64,000 bases of DNA from Vibrio fluvialis (GCF_900460245.1 NZ_UHIP01000001.1:1178001-1242000), one strand, 5' to 3'; numbered from the stretch's first letter, positions 51,901-61,443 are shown. A program made the numbers and translations. The notes: a model not told the origin generated them from the letters alone.

Positions 51901-54363
51901 ATGGCGATTACACGAAGAAGTTTTCTAAAAGGTGTGGCAACCACCAGTGCGGCGTCGATTATTGGCCCAAGCTTGCTGACACCAATCACGGCTCAGGCAG
52001 CCGAAACCACCGGTACCTGGAAAGTGTCGGGTTCACACTGGGGCGCGTTTCGCGCCCAGATCTACGGTGGCAAGGTTCAGGCAATTAAACCGCTGGAGAC
52101 CGACAAACATCCGACCGATATGCTCAACGGCATTAAAGGCATTATTTACAGCCCGTCTCGTGTACGTTACCCCATGGTGCGTCTTGATTGGCTGAAAAAA
52201 CATAAATACAGCGCTGAAACGCGCGGCAATAACCGTTTCATCCGTGTCACTTGGGATGAAGCGATTGACTTGTTCTACCGCGAGTTGGAACGCGTACAGA
52301 AGCAATATGGGCCTTGGGCACTGCACGCGGGTCAAACCGGTTGGAACCAAACCGGCGCGTTCCACAACTGTACGGCGATGATGCAGCGCGCGGTAGGCAT
52401 GCACGGCAACTACATCACCAAAGTGGGCGACTACTCGACCGGTGCCGGCCAAACCATCATGCCTTACGTGCTGGGTTCGACTGAAGTGTATGCGCAGGGT
52501 ACCTCATGGACGGAGATTCTTAAGCATTCCGACAACATCATTCTGTGGGCAAACGATCCGGTGAAAAACCTGCAAGTGGGTTGGAACTGTGAGACGCACC
52601 AATCCTTTGGCTATCTCGATCAACTGAAAGAAAAAATCGCCAAGGGCGAAGTGAATGTGGTTTCTGTCGATCCGGTGAAGAACAAAACTCAGCGTTTCCT
52701 GCAGAACGATCACCTGTACATCAACCCACAGACCGATGTGGCGTTTATGTTGGCGGTCGCGCATGTGCTGTACACCGAAGATCTCTACGACAAGAAGTTC
52801 ATCAGCACTTACTGTTTGGGTTTTGATGACTTCATTCAATACGTGTTGGGGAACACCAAAGATAAGATTGAACGCACGCCGGATTGGGCAGCGAAGATTT
52901 GTGGCGTGACGCCGGAATCCATTCGCGATTTTGCCCGTATGTTGGTGAAAGGTCGCACGCAGTTGCTGTTTGGCTGGTGTATTCAGCGTCAGGAACACGG
53001 TGAACAGCCATACTGGATGGGTGCGGTGCTGGCGGCGATGATTGGTCAGATCGGCCTGCCGGGCGGCGGTATTTCGTACGGTCACCACTATTCGGGCATC
53101 GGCGTACCTTCGACCGGTTTTGCTGGCCCGGGCGGGTTCCCGCGCAACTTGGATCAAGGCGCAAAACCGAAATGGGACAACAACGATTTCAACGGTTACA
53201 GCCGCACGATTCCGGTCGCGCGCTGGATTGATGCGATTCTCGAACCGGGTAAGAAAATCAATCACAACGGCAACACCGTGACGCTGCCTGGTTTCAAAAT
53301 GATGGTGATTTCGGGCAATAACCCGTGGCATCACCATCAAGATCGCAACAAGATGAAACGCGCGTTCCAGAAACTGGAAACCGTGGTCACGATTGATTTC
53401 AACTGGACGGCGACTTGTCGCTTCTCCGACATCGTGCTGCCAGCCTGTACGCAGTGGGAGCGAAACGACATTGACTCGTATGGTTCGTATTCCGGCAAAG
53501 GTTTGATTGCGATGCACCGCTTGGTGGATCCGATGTTCCAGTCGCGAACCGACTTTGAAATCATGACCGAGCTGACACGTCGTTTCGGCCGCCATGAAGA
53601 ATTTACACGCGGTATGGACGAAATGGAGTGGGTACGCTCGCTCTACAACGACTGTAAAAAAGCCAACGAAGGCAAGTTTGATATGCCCGAATTCGATGAG
53701 TTCTGGGAACAGAGCGTGCTGGAATTTGGCGAAGGCAAACCGTGGGTTCGTCATGCCGATTTCCGTAAAGACCCAGAGATCAACGCCTTGGGTACGCCGT
53801 CTGGCTTTATCGAAATCACCTCTCGCAAGATTGGTCGCTACGGCTACGAACATTGTCAGGAACACCCGATGTGGTTTGAGAAAACCGAACGTTCACACGG
53901 TGGTCCGGGATCAGACAAATATCCGTTCTGGCTGCAATCTTGCCACCCGGATAAACGCCTGCACTCGCAGATGTGTGAATCGGAAGCGTTCCGTGCCACC
54001 TACGCGGTGCAAGGTCGTGAGCCGGTTTACATCAACCCGATGGATGCCAAAGCCAAAGGCATCAAAGAGGGCGACTTAGTGCGCGTGTTCAATGGTCGCG
54101 GTCAGCTACTGGCGGGCGCGGTGTTGTCGGACAGTTACCCACGCGGTGTGATTCGCATTGAAGAGGGGGCGTGGTACGGCCCGTTATCTGAGAAAGAAGG
54201 TGCGATCTGTACTTACGGTGACCCAAATACGTTAACGCTTGACCTCGGTACGTCAGAGTTGGCGCAGGCAACTTCAGCCAACACCTGTATCGTGGACTTT
54301 GAGAAGTTCACTGGCAAGGTACCGCCTGTGACGTCATTCGGTGGGCCAATCGAAGTCGCCTAA
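51901..54363 (+). CDS. torA: Trimethylamine-N-oxide reductase TorA
   Basis: TorA is the periplasmic molybdoenzyme that reduces TMAO to trimethylamine in anaerobic respiration. A Tat signal, RRSFLKG at 5-11, is followed by AQAAET near the cut (about residue 33). The DMSO-reductase family blocks are present: [44 protein letters not shown] with the Ser that ligates Mo, and the C-terminal dinucleotide-binding domain. 820 residues is the usual length. TorD, encoded at 25.4 kb, should bind the signal peptide. A strong ribosome-binding site is GGAG 9 bases upstream. Confidence 0.97.
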   Translation: MAITRRSFLKGVATTSAASIIGPSLLTPITAQAAETTGTWKVSGSHWGAFRAQIYGGKVQAIKPLETDKHPTDMLNGIKGIIYSPSRVRYPMVRLDWLKKHKYSAETRGNNRFIRVTWDEAIDLFYRELERVQKQYGPWALHAGQTGWNQTGAFHNCTAMMQRAVGMHGNYITKVGDYSTGAGQTIMPYVLGSTEVYAQGTSWTEILKHSDNIILWANDPVKNLQVGWNCETHQSFGYLDQLKEKIAKGEVNVVSVDPVKNKTQRFLQNDHLYINPQTDVAFMLAVAHVLYTEDLYDKKFISTYCLGFDDFIQYVLGNTKDKIERTPDWAAKICGVTPESIRDFARMLVKGRTQLLFGWCIQRQEHGEQPYWMGAVLAAMIGQIGLPGGGISYGHHYSGIGVPSTGFAGPGGFPRNLDQGAKPKWDNNDFNGYSRTIPVARWIDAILEPGKKINHNGNTVTLPGFKMMVISGNNPWHHHQDRNKMKRAFQKLETVVTIDFNWTATCRFSDIVLPACTQWERNDIDSYGSYSGKGLIAMHRLVDPMFQSRTDFEIMTELTRRFGRHEEFTRGMDEMEWVRSLYNDCKKANEGKFDMPEFDEFWEQSVLEFGEGKPWVRHADFRKDPEINALGTPSGFIEITSRKIGRYGYEHCQEHPMWFEKTERSHGGPGSDKYPFWLQSCHPDKRLHSQMCESEAFRATYAVQGREPVYINPMDAKAKGIKEGDLVRVFNGRGQLLAGAVLSDSYPRGVIRIEEGAWYGPLSEKEGAICTYGDPNTLTLDLGTSELAQATSANTCIVDFEKFTGKVPPVTSFGGPIEVA

Positions 54364-54368
54364 AGATG

Positions 54369-54396
54369 AAAGCCAGCTCATTGAGCTGGCTTTTTT
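54369..54396 (+). terminator. Terminator of torECA
   Basis: Stem AAGCCAGCTC / GAGCTGGCTT with a 3-base loop and six Ts, 6 bases after torA. It overlaps the last codons of the convergent substrate-binding protein gene (stop at 54378), so the two genes share it. Confidence 0.88.
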
Positions 54397-55145
54397 ACCA
54401 ATGGTAAACCGCTATCGTATTTGTGCAAGATGGCGTCATATTCACCATTGGCTTTGATCGCTTCCAACCCACGATTGAACGCCTCCAGATACACCTGCGC
54501 TTTAGGATTGTCTCTCGCCACCATCACGTAAAGCGGACTTATCGAAACTGGTGGGTGGATGTAGGTAAACTCCTCGGGAGAAATGCTGTTTTCCACCATC
54601 GTCCATCGTGCCACTCGCGCATCCTCAATAAACAGATCGACGCGACCGACAAGAACCTTGCGGATGTTGGTGATGAGATCGCTGGCCGGAACGCGCTGAA
54701 ACCATTTACTGGTCATAAAGTCGTCGTCGTAGGCATAGTGCTCCACGATGCCGACTGTTTTGCCCTTCAGATCTTCAAAATTGCCGAACGGTACCGGATG
54801 GTCTTTACGCGAAATCAGACTGATCTCGGTGTCCAGATAAGGGGTGGAAAAGCGCAATTGGGGTTCCCGGCTGGCGGAATACCAGGCCGCGATCACTATT
54901 TGATCCCGTCCGTGCTGAATCTCTTTAAAAGCGCGCGACCACGGGCGAATGTCCATTTCCAACTGATAACCTTGGCTGGCGTATGCGCGCTGCGCAATTT
55001 CAACCGAGATGCCGGGATAGTCTGAGGTGTCGATAATGTATGGTGGCCACACGTCCTGAACCGCATGAATAACGGGGGAGGCGAGCGCGTTGCAAGTTGC
55101 GAAAATCCAGACACCGGAGAATAAGAAACGAGTAAAGAGTGACAA
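54378..55145 (-). CDS. Periplasmic substrate-binding protein (SBP family 3 like)
   Basis: A 255-residue exported protein. The signal peptide ends near ALA-SP (about residue 23). The mature protein has the small-molecule-binding layout of SBP family 3: VQDVWPPYIID, SVEIAQRAYASQGYQLEMDIRPWSRAF, FEDLKGKTVGIVEHY and GRVDLFIEDARVA. No permease or ATPase gene is adjacent, so it may be a stand-alone binding protein or sensor partner. It diverges from the alpha-galactosidase gene. Ligand unknown; amino-acid type is a guess from the family. Confidence 0.78.
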   Translation of the reverse strand: MSLFTRFLFSGVWIFATCNALASPVIHAVQDVWPPYIIDTSDYPGISVEIAQRAYASQGYQLEMDIRPWSRAFKEIQHGRDQIVIAAWYSASREPQLRFSTPYLDTEISLISRKDHPVPFGNFEDLKGKTVGIVEHYAYDDDFMTSKWFQRVPASDLITNIRKVLVGRVDLFIEDARVARWTMVENSISPEEFTYIHPPVSISPLYVMVARDNPKAQVYLEAFNRGLEAIKANGEYDAILHKYDSGLPLVKKPAQ

Positions 55146-55222
55146 GACATATTCCCAATCGAAATATATGAAGCAGAGTGTAGTCCATTTGCTCTGACGG
55201 CGGCGGATTTCCCGTATCGGAT

Positions 55223-55238
55223 TGTGATTGCAATCACC
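55223..55238. promoter_or_regulatory. CRP-like site between the substrate-binding protein and GH36 genes
   Basis: TGTGA-TTGCAA-TCACC is a 9/10 match to the CRP consensus TGTGA-N6-TCACA. It contains the 14-base perfect palindrome GTGATTGCAATCAC. It lies 118 bases upstream of the GH36 start and 78 bases upstream of the divergent gene. Confidence 0.6.
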
Positions 55239-55355
55239 GCCTGCTTTTTAAGCAAACGAGTCAGAGCGGTCTGCAATTCGTGACTTAGCTAACTTATGGC
55301 GTAAGCTGATAATAAGATACTCAATACGTTAAACAGATAAATATTTGAGGATGAC

Positions 55356-57095
55356 ATGACCCGGTTAACACTCCGTAATCTGAGAGATGTCGAGCTCCTG
55401 CAACCACTGGATGTCGGTGTGTCCGTGCACCACGATGAGCTCCGGTTCGATTACATTGGTCTGCACAATACGCCGCTCAGTGAACACTTTCCGCTGTGTC
55501 GCACTCAACTTGATGTAGAACCGGATGCCCGAATTCTTGGCGATGGTTTTCAAATGTTGGCGCAAACGGCGGGTACGCTCAGTCAACCGAGTGACGTAGG
55601 CCGCTGCCCGGACAATAATCTCAGCTATCGAATTTACGATGCGAATGCGCCAAAGCGCTTTTATAACTATCTGGTGGTGGAAAGCTCGAATGGCTATCTG
55701 CTGTTTGGCTTTTCTTCTTGTCACCGTTTTGCCGGGTATTTTGAGCTAAGCGAGTTTGATGGAAGTTACATTGTCACCGCGTTTGTGGATGGTGAACTGA
55801 GCGAGCCTCTATCCTGGTCGTCCAACCGCCTTGAATCGTTGGTGATGCTGGAAGGTGAATCGCTGTCGAAGCTGTATCACGATTACGTCGAATACATCCA
55901 TCGGCATTACGAAAACCGTCCACATTGTCAGTCAGAGGCACCCGTGGGCTGGTGTTCTTGGTATGCCTACTATGCTGACGTGAGTGAACAGAATATTCTC
56001 GATAATGTCGATGTGATGCAGGATGAGCTGGAACACCTTGAATGGGTACTGCTCGATGATGGTTATCAGGCGTTTATGGGAGATTGGCTGACCCCGTCGG
56101 CCAAGTTCAGTGCCGGAGTGCAGTCCTTGGTGACCGAAATACGTCGCCGTGGCAAGAAGCCGGCAATCTGGATGGCGCCATTCATCGCCGAGCCGGGATC
56201 TCAGCTGTTTCGTGAACATCCGGAATGGTTTGTCCGTCACACGAACGGCACTCTGCTCAAAGCGGAAGATGTCACTTATGGTGGCTGGCGTTGCACCCCT
56301 TGGTACGTTCTCGACTGTTCTAATCCGCATGTGCAGGAACATCTGACGCGTGTGGTTCGCACCATGCGTGAAGAGTGGGGAATTGAGCTGTTTAAGCTCG
56401 ATGCGAACTACTGGGGAACGCTCAAGGGCAGACGCTATCAACAAGGCGTAACGGGTGTGGAAGCGTATCGCATGGGCATGCAGGCAATCGCTGAAGGCGC
56501 TCAGGACGCTTGGCTCTTGGGGTGCAACGCGCCGATGTGGCCATCGCTCGGATTGGTGGATGCCATGCGCGTGTCTGATGACGTGGAACGTCATCCCCAT
56601 CGCTTTAATCAGATCGCACGTGAGACCTTTTATCGCAGTTGGCAGCATCGCCAGCTGTGGCAGATTGATCCCGATTGTCTGACCCTCACCTCACTGCCGA
56701 ATCAAGCGACTGACCGCAGTGCGTATGAGTTTCATCGCAATGTGATTCTTGCCAGCGGTGGCTTGCTGTTATCCGGCGACCCGCTGCCTGAACTGACGGC
56801 TTTCACTAAGAACAGTCTGCACAAACTGCTGGCTCGTCACAGGCAGACACAGGAAGCGGCGAAAATGACGTCGTTATCGCTGAATCGTGCTTTTTTAAAA
56901 CTCAACGAAGTCAATGACCTGCACTGCCTGTTTAACTATGGCGGGGATGAATGTGAATTTACATTGATTGCCGACACACCAGTGCATTGGTATGACTTCT
57001 GGAGCGGCGAGCCGCTGAGTGAAGAGCCTTCTCAAGTGTTGATGGTGACTCTGCCCGGTGGATTATGCAGCCGGGCAATTGTGACCGCATGCTGA
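55356..57095 (+). CDS. GH36 alpha-galactosidase
   Basis: A 579-residue cytoplasmic glycosidase of family GH36. An N-terminal beta-sandwich region (about 1-180) precedes the TIM barrel (about 190-480). PVGWCSWYAYY, EWVLLDDGYQAFMGDW and KPAIWMAPFIAEPGSQL are typical. The nucleophile is the Asp of LFKLDANYWG, and the acid/base is likely in VDAMRVSDDVERHP. A small C-terminal beta domain ends the protein. GAGG precedes the ATG by 9 bases. No transporter or other galactoside gene is adjacent. The natural substrate (raffinose or melibiose type) is inferred from the family. Confidence 0.88.
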   Translation: MTRLTLRNLRDVELLQPLDVGVSVHHDELRFDYIGLHNTPLSEHFPLCRTQLDVEPDARILGDGFQMLAQTAGTLSQPSDVGRCPDNNLSYRIYDANAPKRFYNYLVVESSNGYLLFGFSSCHRFAGYFELSEFDGSYIVTAFVDGELSEPLSWSSNRLESLVMLEGESLSKLYHDYVEYIHRHYENRPHCQSEAPVGWCSWYAYYADVSEQNILDNVDVMQDELEHLEWVLLDDGYQAFMGDWLTPSAKFSAGVQSLVTEIRRRGKKPAIWMAPFIAEPGSQLFREHPEWFVRHTNGTLLKAEDVTYGGWRCTPWYVLDCSNPHVQEHLTRVVRTMREEWGIELFKLDANYWGTLKGRRYQQGVTGVEAYRMGMQAIAEGAQDAWLLGCNAPMWPSLGLVDAMRVSDDVERHPHRFNQIARETFYRSWQHRQLWQIDPDCLTLTSLPNQATDRSAYEFHRNVILASGGLLLSGDPLPELTAFTKNSLHKLLARHRQTQEAAKMTSLSLNRAFLKLNEVNDLHCLFNYGGDECEFTLIADTPVHWYDFWSGEPLSEEPSQVLMVTLPGGLCSRAIVTAC

Positions 57096-57099
57096 AGAA

Positions 57100-57124
57100 A
57101 AGGGGAGCTCGGCTCCCTTTTTAC
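57100..57124 (+). terminator. Terminator between the GH36 gene and the metal transporter gene
   Basis: Stem GGGAGC / GCTCCC with flanking A and T runs and a 3-base loop. It overlaps the stop of the convergent transporter gene at 57121, so it probably serves both. Confidence 0.75.
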
Positions 57125-58323
57125 AGCTCGAACAGCCAGTAATAGCCGTAGCCAACCACGATGGCTGGCACTGAGGTGTAGAGCGTGGCGAACAGCGCCG
57201 CTTTGGGAGCCAGTGCGATGGCAGGGAATAATGCGTCGCCGTCGTTGGATATCGCATTCGCAAGCTGAGTCGACAGCGGCACGCTGCCAGCCAGATATAA
57301 ACTGGTGATCAAAATCTGTGGACCACAGCCGGGCAACATGCCAACAACAATGCCGATTGCCGGCATCCAGATGCCCCAGTGCTGCCACTCCTGGCTTACT
57401 TCCCAGCCGGTAAAATGGTGGGCCAGTTCAAACGCCAGAAAAGCCAGGATCACCCAAGTACTGACAAAATTGGTGTCCTGCGCGGCTTTTTGTAGCGGGT
57501 GTGCCTGACGGGTTTTGCAATCCTCACTCACCGCATCCTGATACGTATCCAACTCGCGGGTTAGTGCCCACAACAACATGCTCACCACCGCCAACAACGC
57601 CCCGAGCCATTCGATCGTCAGCGCTGGCAGGCCAAGCTGCGCGTTAATATCTATCTGAAACGACTGAGCGAATGCCACCACAGAAGCGGGCAGCAACAAC
57701 CATTTCCAGAATGTACCTTGTAAGTTCAGTGCAGTTTGTGACAGGGGGGCGTCTGGTGTTCTGGTTCTCTCTACCTGATCTTGGTTTGCCGCTGGGCGCA
57801 TGAAATCATCATTGTGCAGCGCATTGACAATCAGGCCAGTGATACAGCCAGTGACGATACCTATGCCAATCACACCAAGCCCGGTCAGAGGTTTACTCGC
57901 CAATAGCAGAAACGCGGCATCCCCCATGGTTGCCGTCAGCACCGCGACCAGTGAACCAAAACCGACTTTACCGCTGACGAACTGGGTGGTGACGACAATC
58001 GCGCCACCGCACCCGGGCAATGCGCCGAGTAATGACGCAATCACTACCTGAAGGTTACGTGACTGATGAAATGCCACGACGAAGCGGTTCGTGCCGTTCA
58101 CCCATCGGGAAAGATAGTGGTAAATCGCCAGCGTCAGTGCGACATAGGTGGAGACGGCCCAGAAGGAGTCTGACAGCGTCTGGACGGTCAGTTCACGGGT
58201 GTTATTACTCAGCAGCAACATCATTAAGGCGACGGGTAGCAACAGGCGTTTATAACCCAAGCGCAGTGGAATCCATTGCTGGGAAGCGGAAGAGAAGTCG
58301 GGCAGTTTAATTGAAAACATCAT
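57121..58323 (-). CDS. Putative manganese/heavy-metal transporter (10-TM, ArsP_2-like)
   Basis: A 400-residue inner-membrane protein with about ten TM helices in two related halves. The same pattern occurs twice: GALPGCGGAIVVTTQFVSGKV with MGDAAFLLLASKP near residues 100-150, and GMLPGCGPQILITSLYLAGSVP with NDGDALFPAIALAPKA near 330-390. A hydrophilic loop of about 60 residues separates the halves. The family is annotated as a putative manganese or heavy-metal transporter. The frame is open from 58431, but the promoter at 58352-58379 lies inside it, so an ATG at or below 58323 is the likely start. It is divergent from the Mn-dependent pyrophosphatase gene. Confidence 0.75.
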   Translation of the reverse strand: MMFSIKLPDFSSASQQWIPLRLGYKRLLLPVALMMLLLSNNTRELTVQTLSDSFWAVSTYVALTLAIYHYLSRWVNGTNRFVVAFHQSRNLQVVIASLLGALPGCGGAIVVTTQFVSGKVGFGSLVAVLTATMGDAAFLLLASKPLTGLGVIGIGIVTGCITGLIVNALHNDDFMRPAANQDQVERTRTPDAPLSQTALNLQGTFWKWLLLPASVVAFAQSFQIDINAQLGLPALTIEWLGALLAVVSMLLWALTRELDTYQDAVSEDCKTRQAHPLQKAAQDTNFVSTWVILAFLAFELAHHFTGWEVSQEWQHWGIWMPAIGIVVGMLPGCGPQILITSLYLAGSVPLSTQLANAISNDGDALFPAIALAPKAALFATLYTSVPAIVVGYGYYWLFEL

Positions 58324-58335
58324 AGCCACCATGAA

Positions 58336-58380
58336 AATGCGAACAATTCTCATTATATGTAAATAGGAATGATTCGCAAT
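58336..58380 (-). promoter_or_regulatory. Promoter of the metal transporter gene with two Fur-like boxes
   Basis: On the minus strand TTGCGA (58374-58379) and TATAAT (58352-58357) are 16 bases apart, a good sigma-70 promoter. Two 19-base sequences with 9-1-9 symmetry cover it: 58336-58354 (one arm ATTCTCATT, 14 of 18 matches to the Fur consensus AATGATAAT-N-ATTATCATT) and 58362-58380 (12 of 18). Repression by Fur or a related metal regulator is inferred. Confidence 0.6.
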
Positions 58381-58503
58381 AGGGTGGATTGCGATGAAAC
58401 TCCATCTTTTTTGATTTAGCTCCATGCACAAATCATTGAGTTGAGTAGAGTGACTGCCTTTGTGAGTGATGCCCTCAATACGGGAAAAATAATAGGAAAG
58501 ACA

Positions 58504-59409
58504 ATGATTTTAGTAGTAGGTCATAAGAACCCGGACAGTGACAGTATTTGTAGTGCCTTGGTTGCCGCTGAGTTGTTGAAAGCTCGTGGTCTGGACGCGA
58601 AAGCGATTCGCCAGGGTGACATTAACCGCGAAACCCAGCACATACTTGCCTCTGCGGGGGTGGAACAACCGGAACTGCGCACCCGTGTTGCGGGTGAAAA
58701 AGTCTGGCTGGTGGATTACACCGATCTTGCGCAGGCTCCCGACGACTTAAACGAAGCTGAAATTCTGGGTATCGTCGATCACCATCGTCTGGGTGATGTG
58801 ATGACCGTTAATCCACTGGAAGCATGGATTTGGCCGGTTGGTTGCACCAGTACAATTTTGTTTAACCTGTTTAAGATGGAAGACGCGACGATCAGCCAGC
58901 CAATGGCGGTACTGATGATGTCAGCGATTTTGTCAGACACTGTCGGCTTTGCATCGCCAACCTGCACCCAGAAAGACAAAGACGCCGTCGCTGAACTGGC
59001 TCCGCTGGCGGGTGTTGATGATCTCGATGGCTTTATTCGTGCGCTGCTGATTGCCAAGACGGATATTGACGGCCTGAGCGCTGCTGAACTGGTCGAAAAA
59101 GATCTGAAAGCCTATCCTTTTAATGGCCGCGATCTGGTGGTCGGTCAGGTTGAACTGGCAACCCTGGATCAGGTTAATGGCATGATTGATGCGCTGGAAG
59201 CGGATTTGCAGCGTCGCTGTGATGAAGAGCATCTGGCGTTGGCAGCGCTGATGCTGACTGACATCACCACAGCGCAAACTCGTCTACTGTTTAAAGGCGA
59301 ATGGGCTGAGAAGCTGGAAAAACACTTGGTTGACGGCGAGCTGATGATGGAAAACACCCTTAGCCGCAAGAAACAGGGTTGGCCTTGGCTGCAAGGCGAA
59401 CTGGCTTAA
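58504..59409 (+). CDS. ppaC: Manganese-dependent inorganic pyrophosphatase PpaC
   Basis: Family II pyrophosphatase, which hydrolyses PPi to two phosphates and needs Mn2+. Belongs to the DHH superfamily. MILVVGHKNPDSDS supplies His 7, Asp 11 and Asp 13 of the metal site. DHH is at about residues 92-94 (GIVDHHRLGD). A C-terminal DHHA2 domain follows, ending ENTLSRKKQGWPWL with the SRKKQ substrate-binding motif. 301 residues. The frame is open from 58441, but the ATG at 58504 has AGGAAAG upstream and the family N-terminus. It is divergent from a putative Mn transporter gene. Confidence 0.95.
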   Translation: MILVVGHKNPDSDSICSALVAAELLKARGLDAKAIRQGDINRETQHILASAGVEQPELRTRVAGEKVWLVDYTDLAQAPDDLNEAEILGIVDHHRLGDVMTVNPLEAWIWPVGCTSTILFNLFKMEDATISQPMAVLMMSAILSDTVGFASPTCTQKDKDAVAELAPLAGVDDLDGFIRALLIAKTDIDGLSAAELVEKDLKAYPFNGRDLVVGQVELATLDQVNGMIDALEADLQRRCDEEHLALAALMLTDITTAQTRLLFKGEWAEKLEKHLVDGELMMENTLSRKKQGWPWLQGELA

Positions 59410-59451
59410 TTGTTCAATTCGGGTATCATGCCCGGGTAAATTGACGGTTTG

Positions 59452-59485
59452 AACGCTCGCAGCCTGTTGCTGGGAGCGTTTTTAT
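59452..59485 (+). terminator. Terminator of ppaC, just upstream of the DUF2750 gene
   Basis: Stem AACGCTC / GAGCGTT with an inner CAGC / GCTG pairing, then TTTTTATTT. The next gene's ribosome-binding site, GGAGA, starts 2-3 bases after the T run, so the terminator abuts or overlaps the leader of the following gene. Confidence 0.78.
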
Positions 59486-59497
59486 TTGGAGACCAAC

Positions 59498-59887
59498 ATG
59501 GCCAATGCATTGAGCGCGGAACAAATCGCGACCATTAATCAGTACGATCAAGAGCAGCGTTTTACTTACTGCATCAAAGAAATCGTAGCTAATCAACAGG
59601 TGTGGATTCTCAAAGATGAACACGGCTGTGTGATGCTCAATACCGAAGATGACGACTGCGTGCCTGTATGGCCAAACCGCGAGTTTGCTGAAGCATGGGC
59701 AACAGGCGACTGGGCTGAATGCGAAGCGGAAGCGATTTCACTGAATAAATGGCGTAGCCGCTGGACCAGCGGTCTGGAGCAAGACGATCTTTCTGTTGTG
59801 GTGTTTCCAAACGACAATGAGGAAGGCGTAGTACTGTTTCCTGACGAGTTTGATATGGAACTGGACAAGCAAAACGCTCGCCGCTGA
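59498..59887 (+). CDS. DUF2750 family protein
   Basis: A 129-residue cytoplasmic protein. ALSAEQIATINQYDQEQRFTYCIKEIVANQQVWILKDEHG and VPVWPNREFAEAW are DUF2750 landmarks, and the C-terminal half has VVVFPNDNEEGVVLFPDEF. It is acidic overall (many Asp/Glu) and has no membrane segment. Function unknown. The ATG at 59498 follows GGAGA. Translation from the in-frame TTG at 59486 would run over the ribosome-binding site and is unlikely. It lies right after the ppaC terminator and may be read through from it. Confidence 0.82.
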   Translation: MANALSAEQIATINQYDQEQRFTYCIKEIVANQQVWILKDEHGCVMLNTEDDDCVPVWPNREFAEAWATGDWAECEAEAISLNKWRSRWTSGLEQDDLSVVVFPNDNEEGVVLFPDEFDMELDKQNARR

Positions 59888-60655
59888 TTACGGCATCCAG
59901 TCATACAATTCTGATGAATGTGACATTCGGACGGCCTGCGCAAGCACGCCGTCTTTTTTGTACCGTTTTAATATCGTTTTCACGATAGGCCGTACCTGCT
60001 GCTCACTCATACCCGTTTTGAGTTCAGGCTCATAAAGCAGTTTGAGCAGAATGACATCCAGCGGTGACAGCAGATCGTCCGGTGTTTTGTCATTGAATAT
60101 CGATGGGTAAGCCTTTTCAGAATCGTTGGGTAACCCCATCACTTGCGTCACTTCTTCGACCACACACGCGAGTAATTTGCCGTGACTGCGCGCCTGATCC
60201 ACCGGAATAACGACAGACGCAGACACGATCTCATGAGTGCTGTTACTGATTCGATAGTTGCCGAGACACACCGCACCATAGATGTGTTTTGCTGCTGCTG
60301 CGCCCATTTCACGTCGCACATCGTTTTTCCAATCGGATTGCTGAGTGAAGACCCAAATCAGATTGGCCTCTTCACGCTTGGCAACACGCGTGACGGTGTG
60401 GCCCGTCATTGCGGCCAGATGATTAAGCTGCGCTAACGCGAGCGCTTCATGAAGATCACTATCGGAGACTTTGTGCTCGATCCAGACTTTGACGGGCTTG
60501 TTCCATTTAACCAGCGGTTTTGAACCTGCTGAATATTCGTTGCGCAGGGCAACCTGCACAAAAGCCTGCTCTACAAATGCCGGGTTTTCCCAGTTATTGG
60601 CGCTTTGTGCCAGCGGGGAAAACAGCAGGGCAGTAAGAACAGGCCAGATGCGCAT
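59888..60655 (-). CDS. DUF2927 family exported protein
   Basis: A 255-residue exported protein with a signal peptide (cut after about AQSA, residue 19). The DUF2927 region covers most of the rest: KPVKVWIEHK, ANLIWVFTQQ, GAVCLGNYRISNS, CVVEEVTQVMGLPNDSE and LSPLDVILLKLLYEPELKTGM. The HExxH-like VVEEVTQVMG lacks His and so does not make a zinc site. Function not known. It follows sapF by a single-base stop/start overlap, so it appears to be the last gene of the sap operon. Confidence 0.8.
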   Translation of the reverse strand: MRIWPVLTALLFSPLAQSANNWENPAFVEQAFVQVALRNEYSAGSKPLVKWNKPVKVWIEHKVSDSDLHEALALAQLNHLAAMTGHTVTRVAKREEANLIWVFTQQSDWKNDVRREMGAAAAKHIYGAVCLGNYRISNSTHEIVSASVVIPVDQARSHGKLLACVVEEVTQVMGLPNDSEKAYPSIFNDKTPDDLLSPLDVILLKLLYEPELKTGMSEQQVRPIVKTILKRYKKDGVLAQAVRMSHSSELYDWMP

Positions 60656-61443
60656 TATTTAAAGCACGGCGCTTTGTTGAAGTGACTTTCTACCATACGT
60701 TGCGTGATGGGATGTTGCGGCTCAGAAAGGACTTCCAGCGTATCACCAAATTCCACGACTTCACCTTCGTGCATCACCATCACTTTATCGGTAATATGCT
60801 TGATCACGCCGATATGCTGCGACACGTAGATGAACGAAACGCCCATCTCTTCCTGCAATTCCAGAAACAAGTTAATGATCTGCGAGCGCATCGCCATATC
60901 AAGACCATTCAACGCTTCGTCTGCAATAATAATCGACGGCTGAAGAATCAGCGCGCGCGCCAGACAGACACGTTGCTTTTGACCAGTTGCCAGCATTTGC
61001 GGATAGAAATAGGCATGCTCTGGCAACAGGCCGACACGCAGCAGAGTATCTTTGACCCGCTTCATGCGCGCTTCCGGCGTCATGTTGGTGTTTCGTTTCA
61101 GTGGGCCTTCCAGAATGCGGCCAATCTGAATTCGCGGGTTCAGCGACGTATTCGGATCCTGAAAAATCATTCGAATCAGCTTACAACGAGTCGCGTAATC
61201 TTCATGTGCAAGGCGTTCACCGTTGACGCGAATCTCGCCGCTGGTGGGCTCAACCATGCCTGCCAGCATGCGTGCCAGTGTTGATTTACCCGATCCGTTC
61301 TGACCGATAAAACCAATGGTTTGGCCTGGTTCCAGCGTGAAGCTGACCGGTTTAACGGCATGCTGGACCTTTCTACGGAACAGACCGGAGCGGGTAATGA
61401 AGTCTTTGGATAAGTCTCTGACGTCTAACAGTGAATCACTCAT
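60655..61443 (-). CDS. sapF: SapF, ABC transporter ATP-binding protein
   Basis: One of the two ATPases of the Sap importer-like system (oligopeptide-transporter family). In Salmonella and Haemophilus it is linked to antimicrobial peptide resistance; in E. coli SapBCDF exports putrescine. Walker A is GQNGSGKST at 47-55, the signature reads LATGQKQRVCLARAL, and Walker B IIADEALNG. SapF proteins show LATGQ instead of LSGGQ. 262 residues. It starts within one base of the sapD end. Confidence 0.94.
   Translation of the reverse strand: MSDSLLDVRDLSKDFITRSGLFRRKVQHAVKPVSFTLEPGQTIGFIGQNGSGKSTLARMLAGMVEPTSGEIRVNGERLAHEDYATRCKLIRMIFQDPNTSLNPRIQIGRILEGPLKRNTNMTPEARMKRVKDTLLRVGLLPEHAYFYPQMLATGQKQRVCLARALILQPSIIIADEALNGLDMAMRSQIINLFLELQEEMGVSFIYVSQHIGVIKHITDKVMVMHEGEVVEFGDTLEVLSEPQHPITQRMVESHFNKAPCFK

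Noticed and set aside
52504..53865. 453-codon open frame on the minus strand across torA
   Set aside because: Antisense shadow of torA. The plus strand has every DMSO-reductase block, and this frame has no ribosome-binding site or known family pattern.
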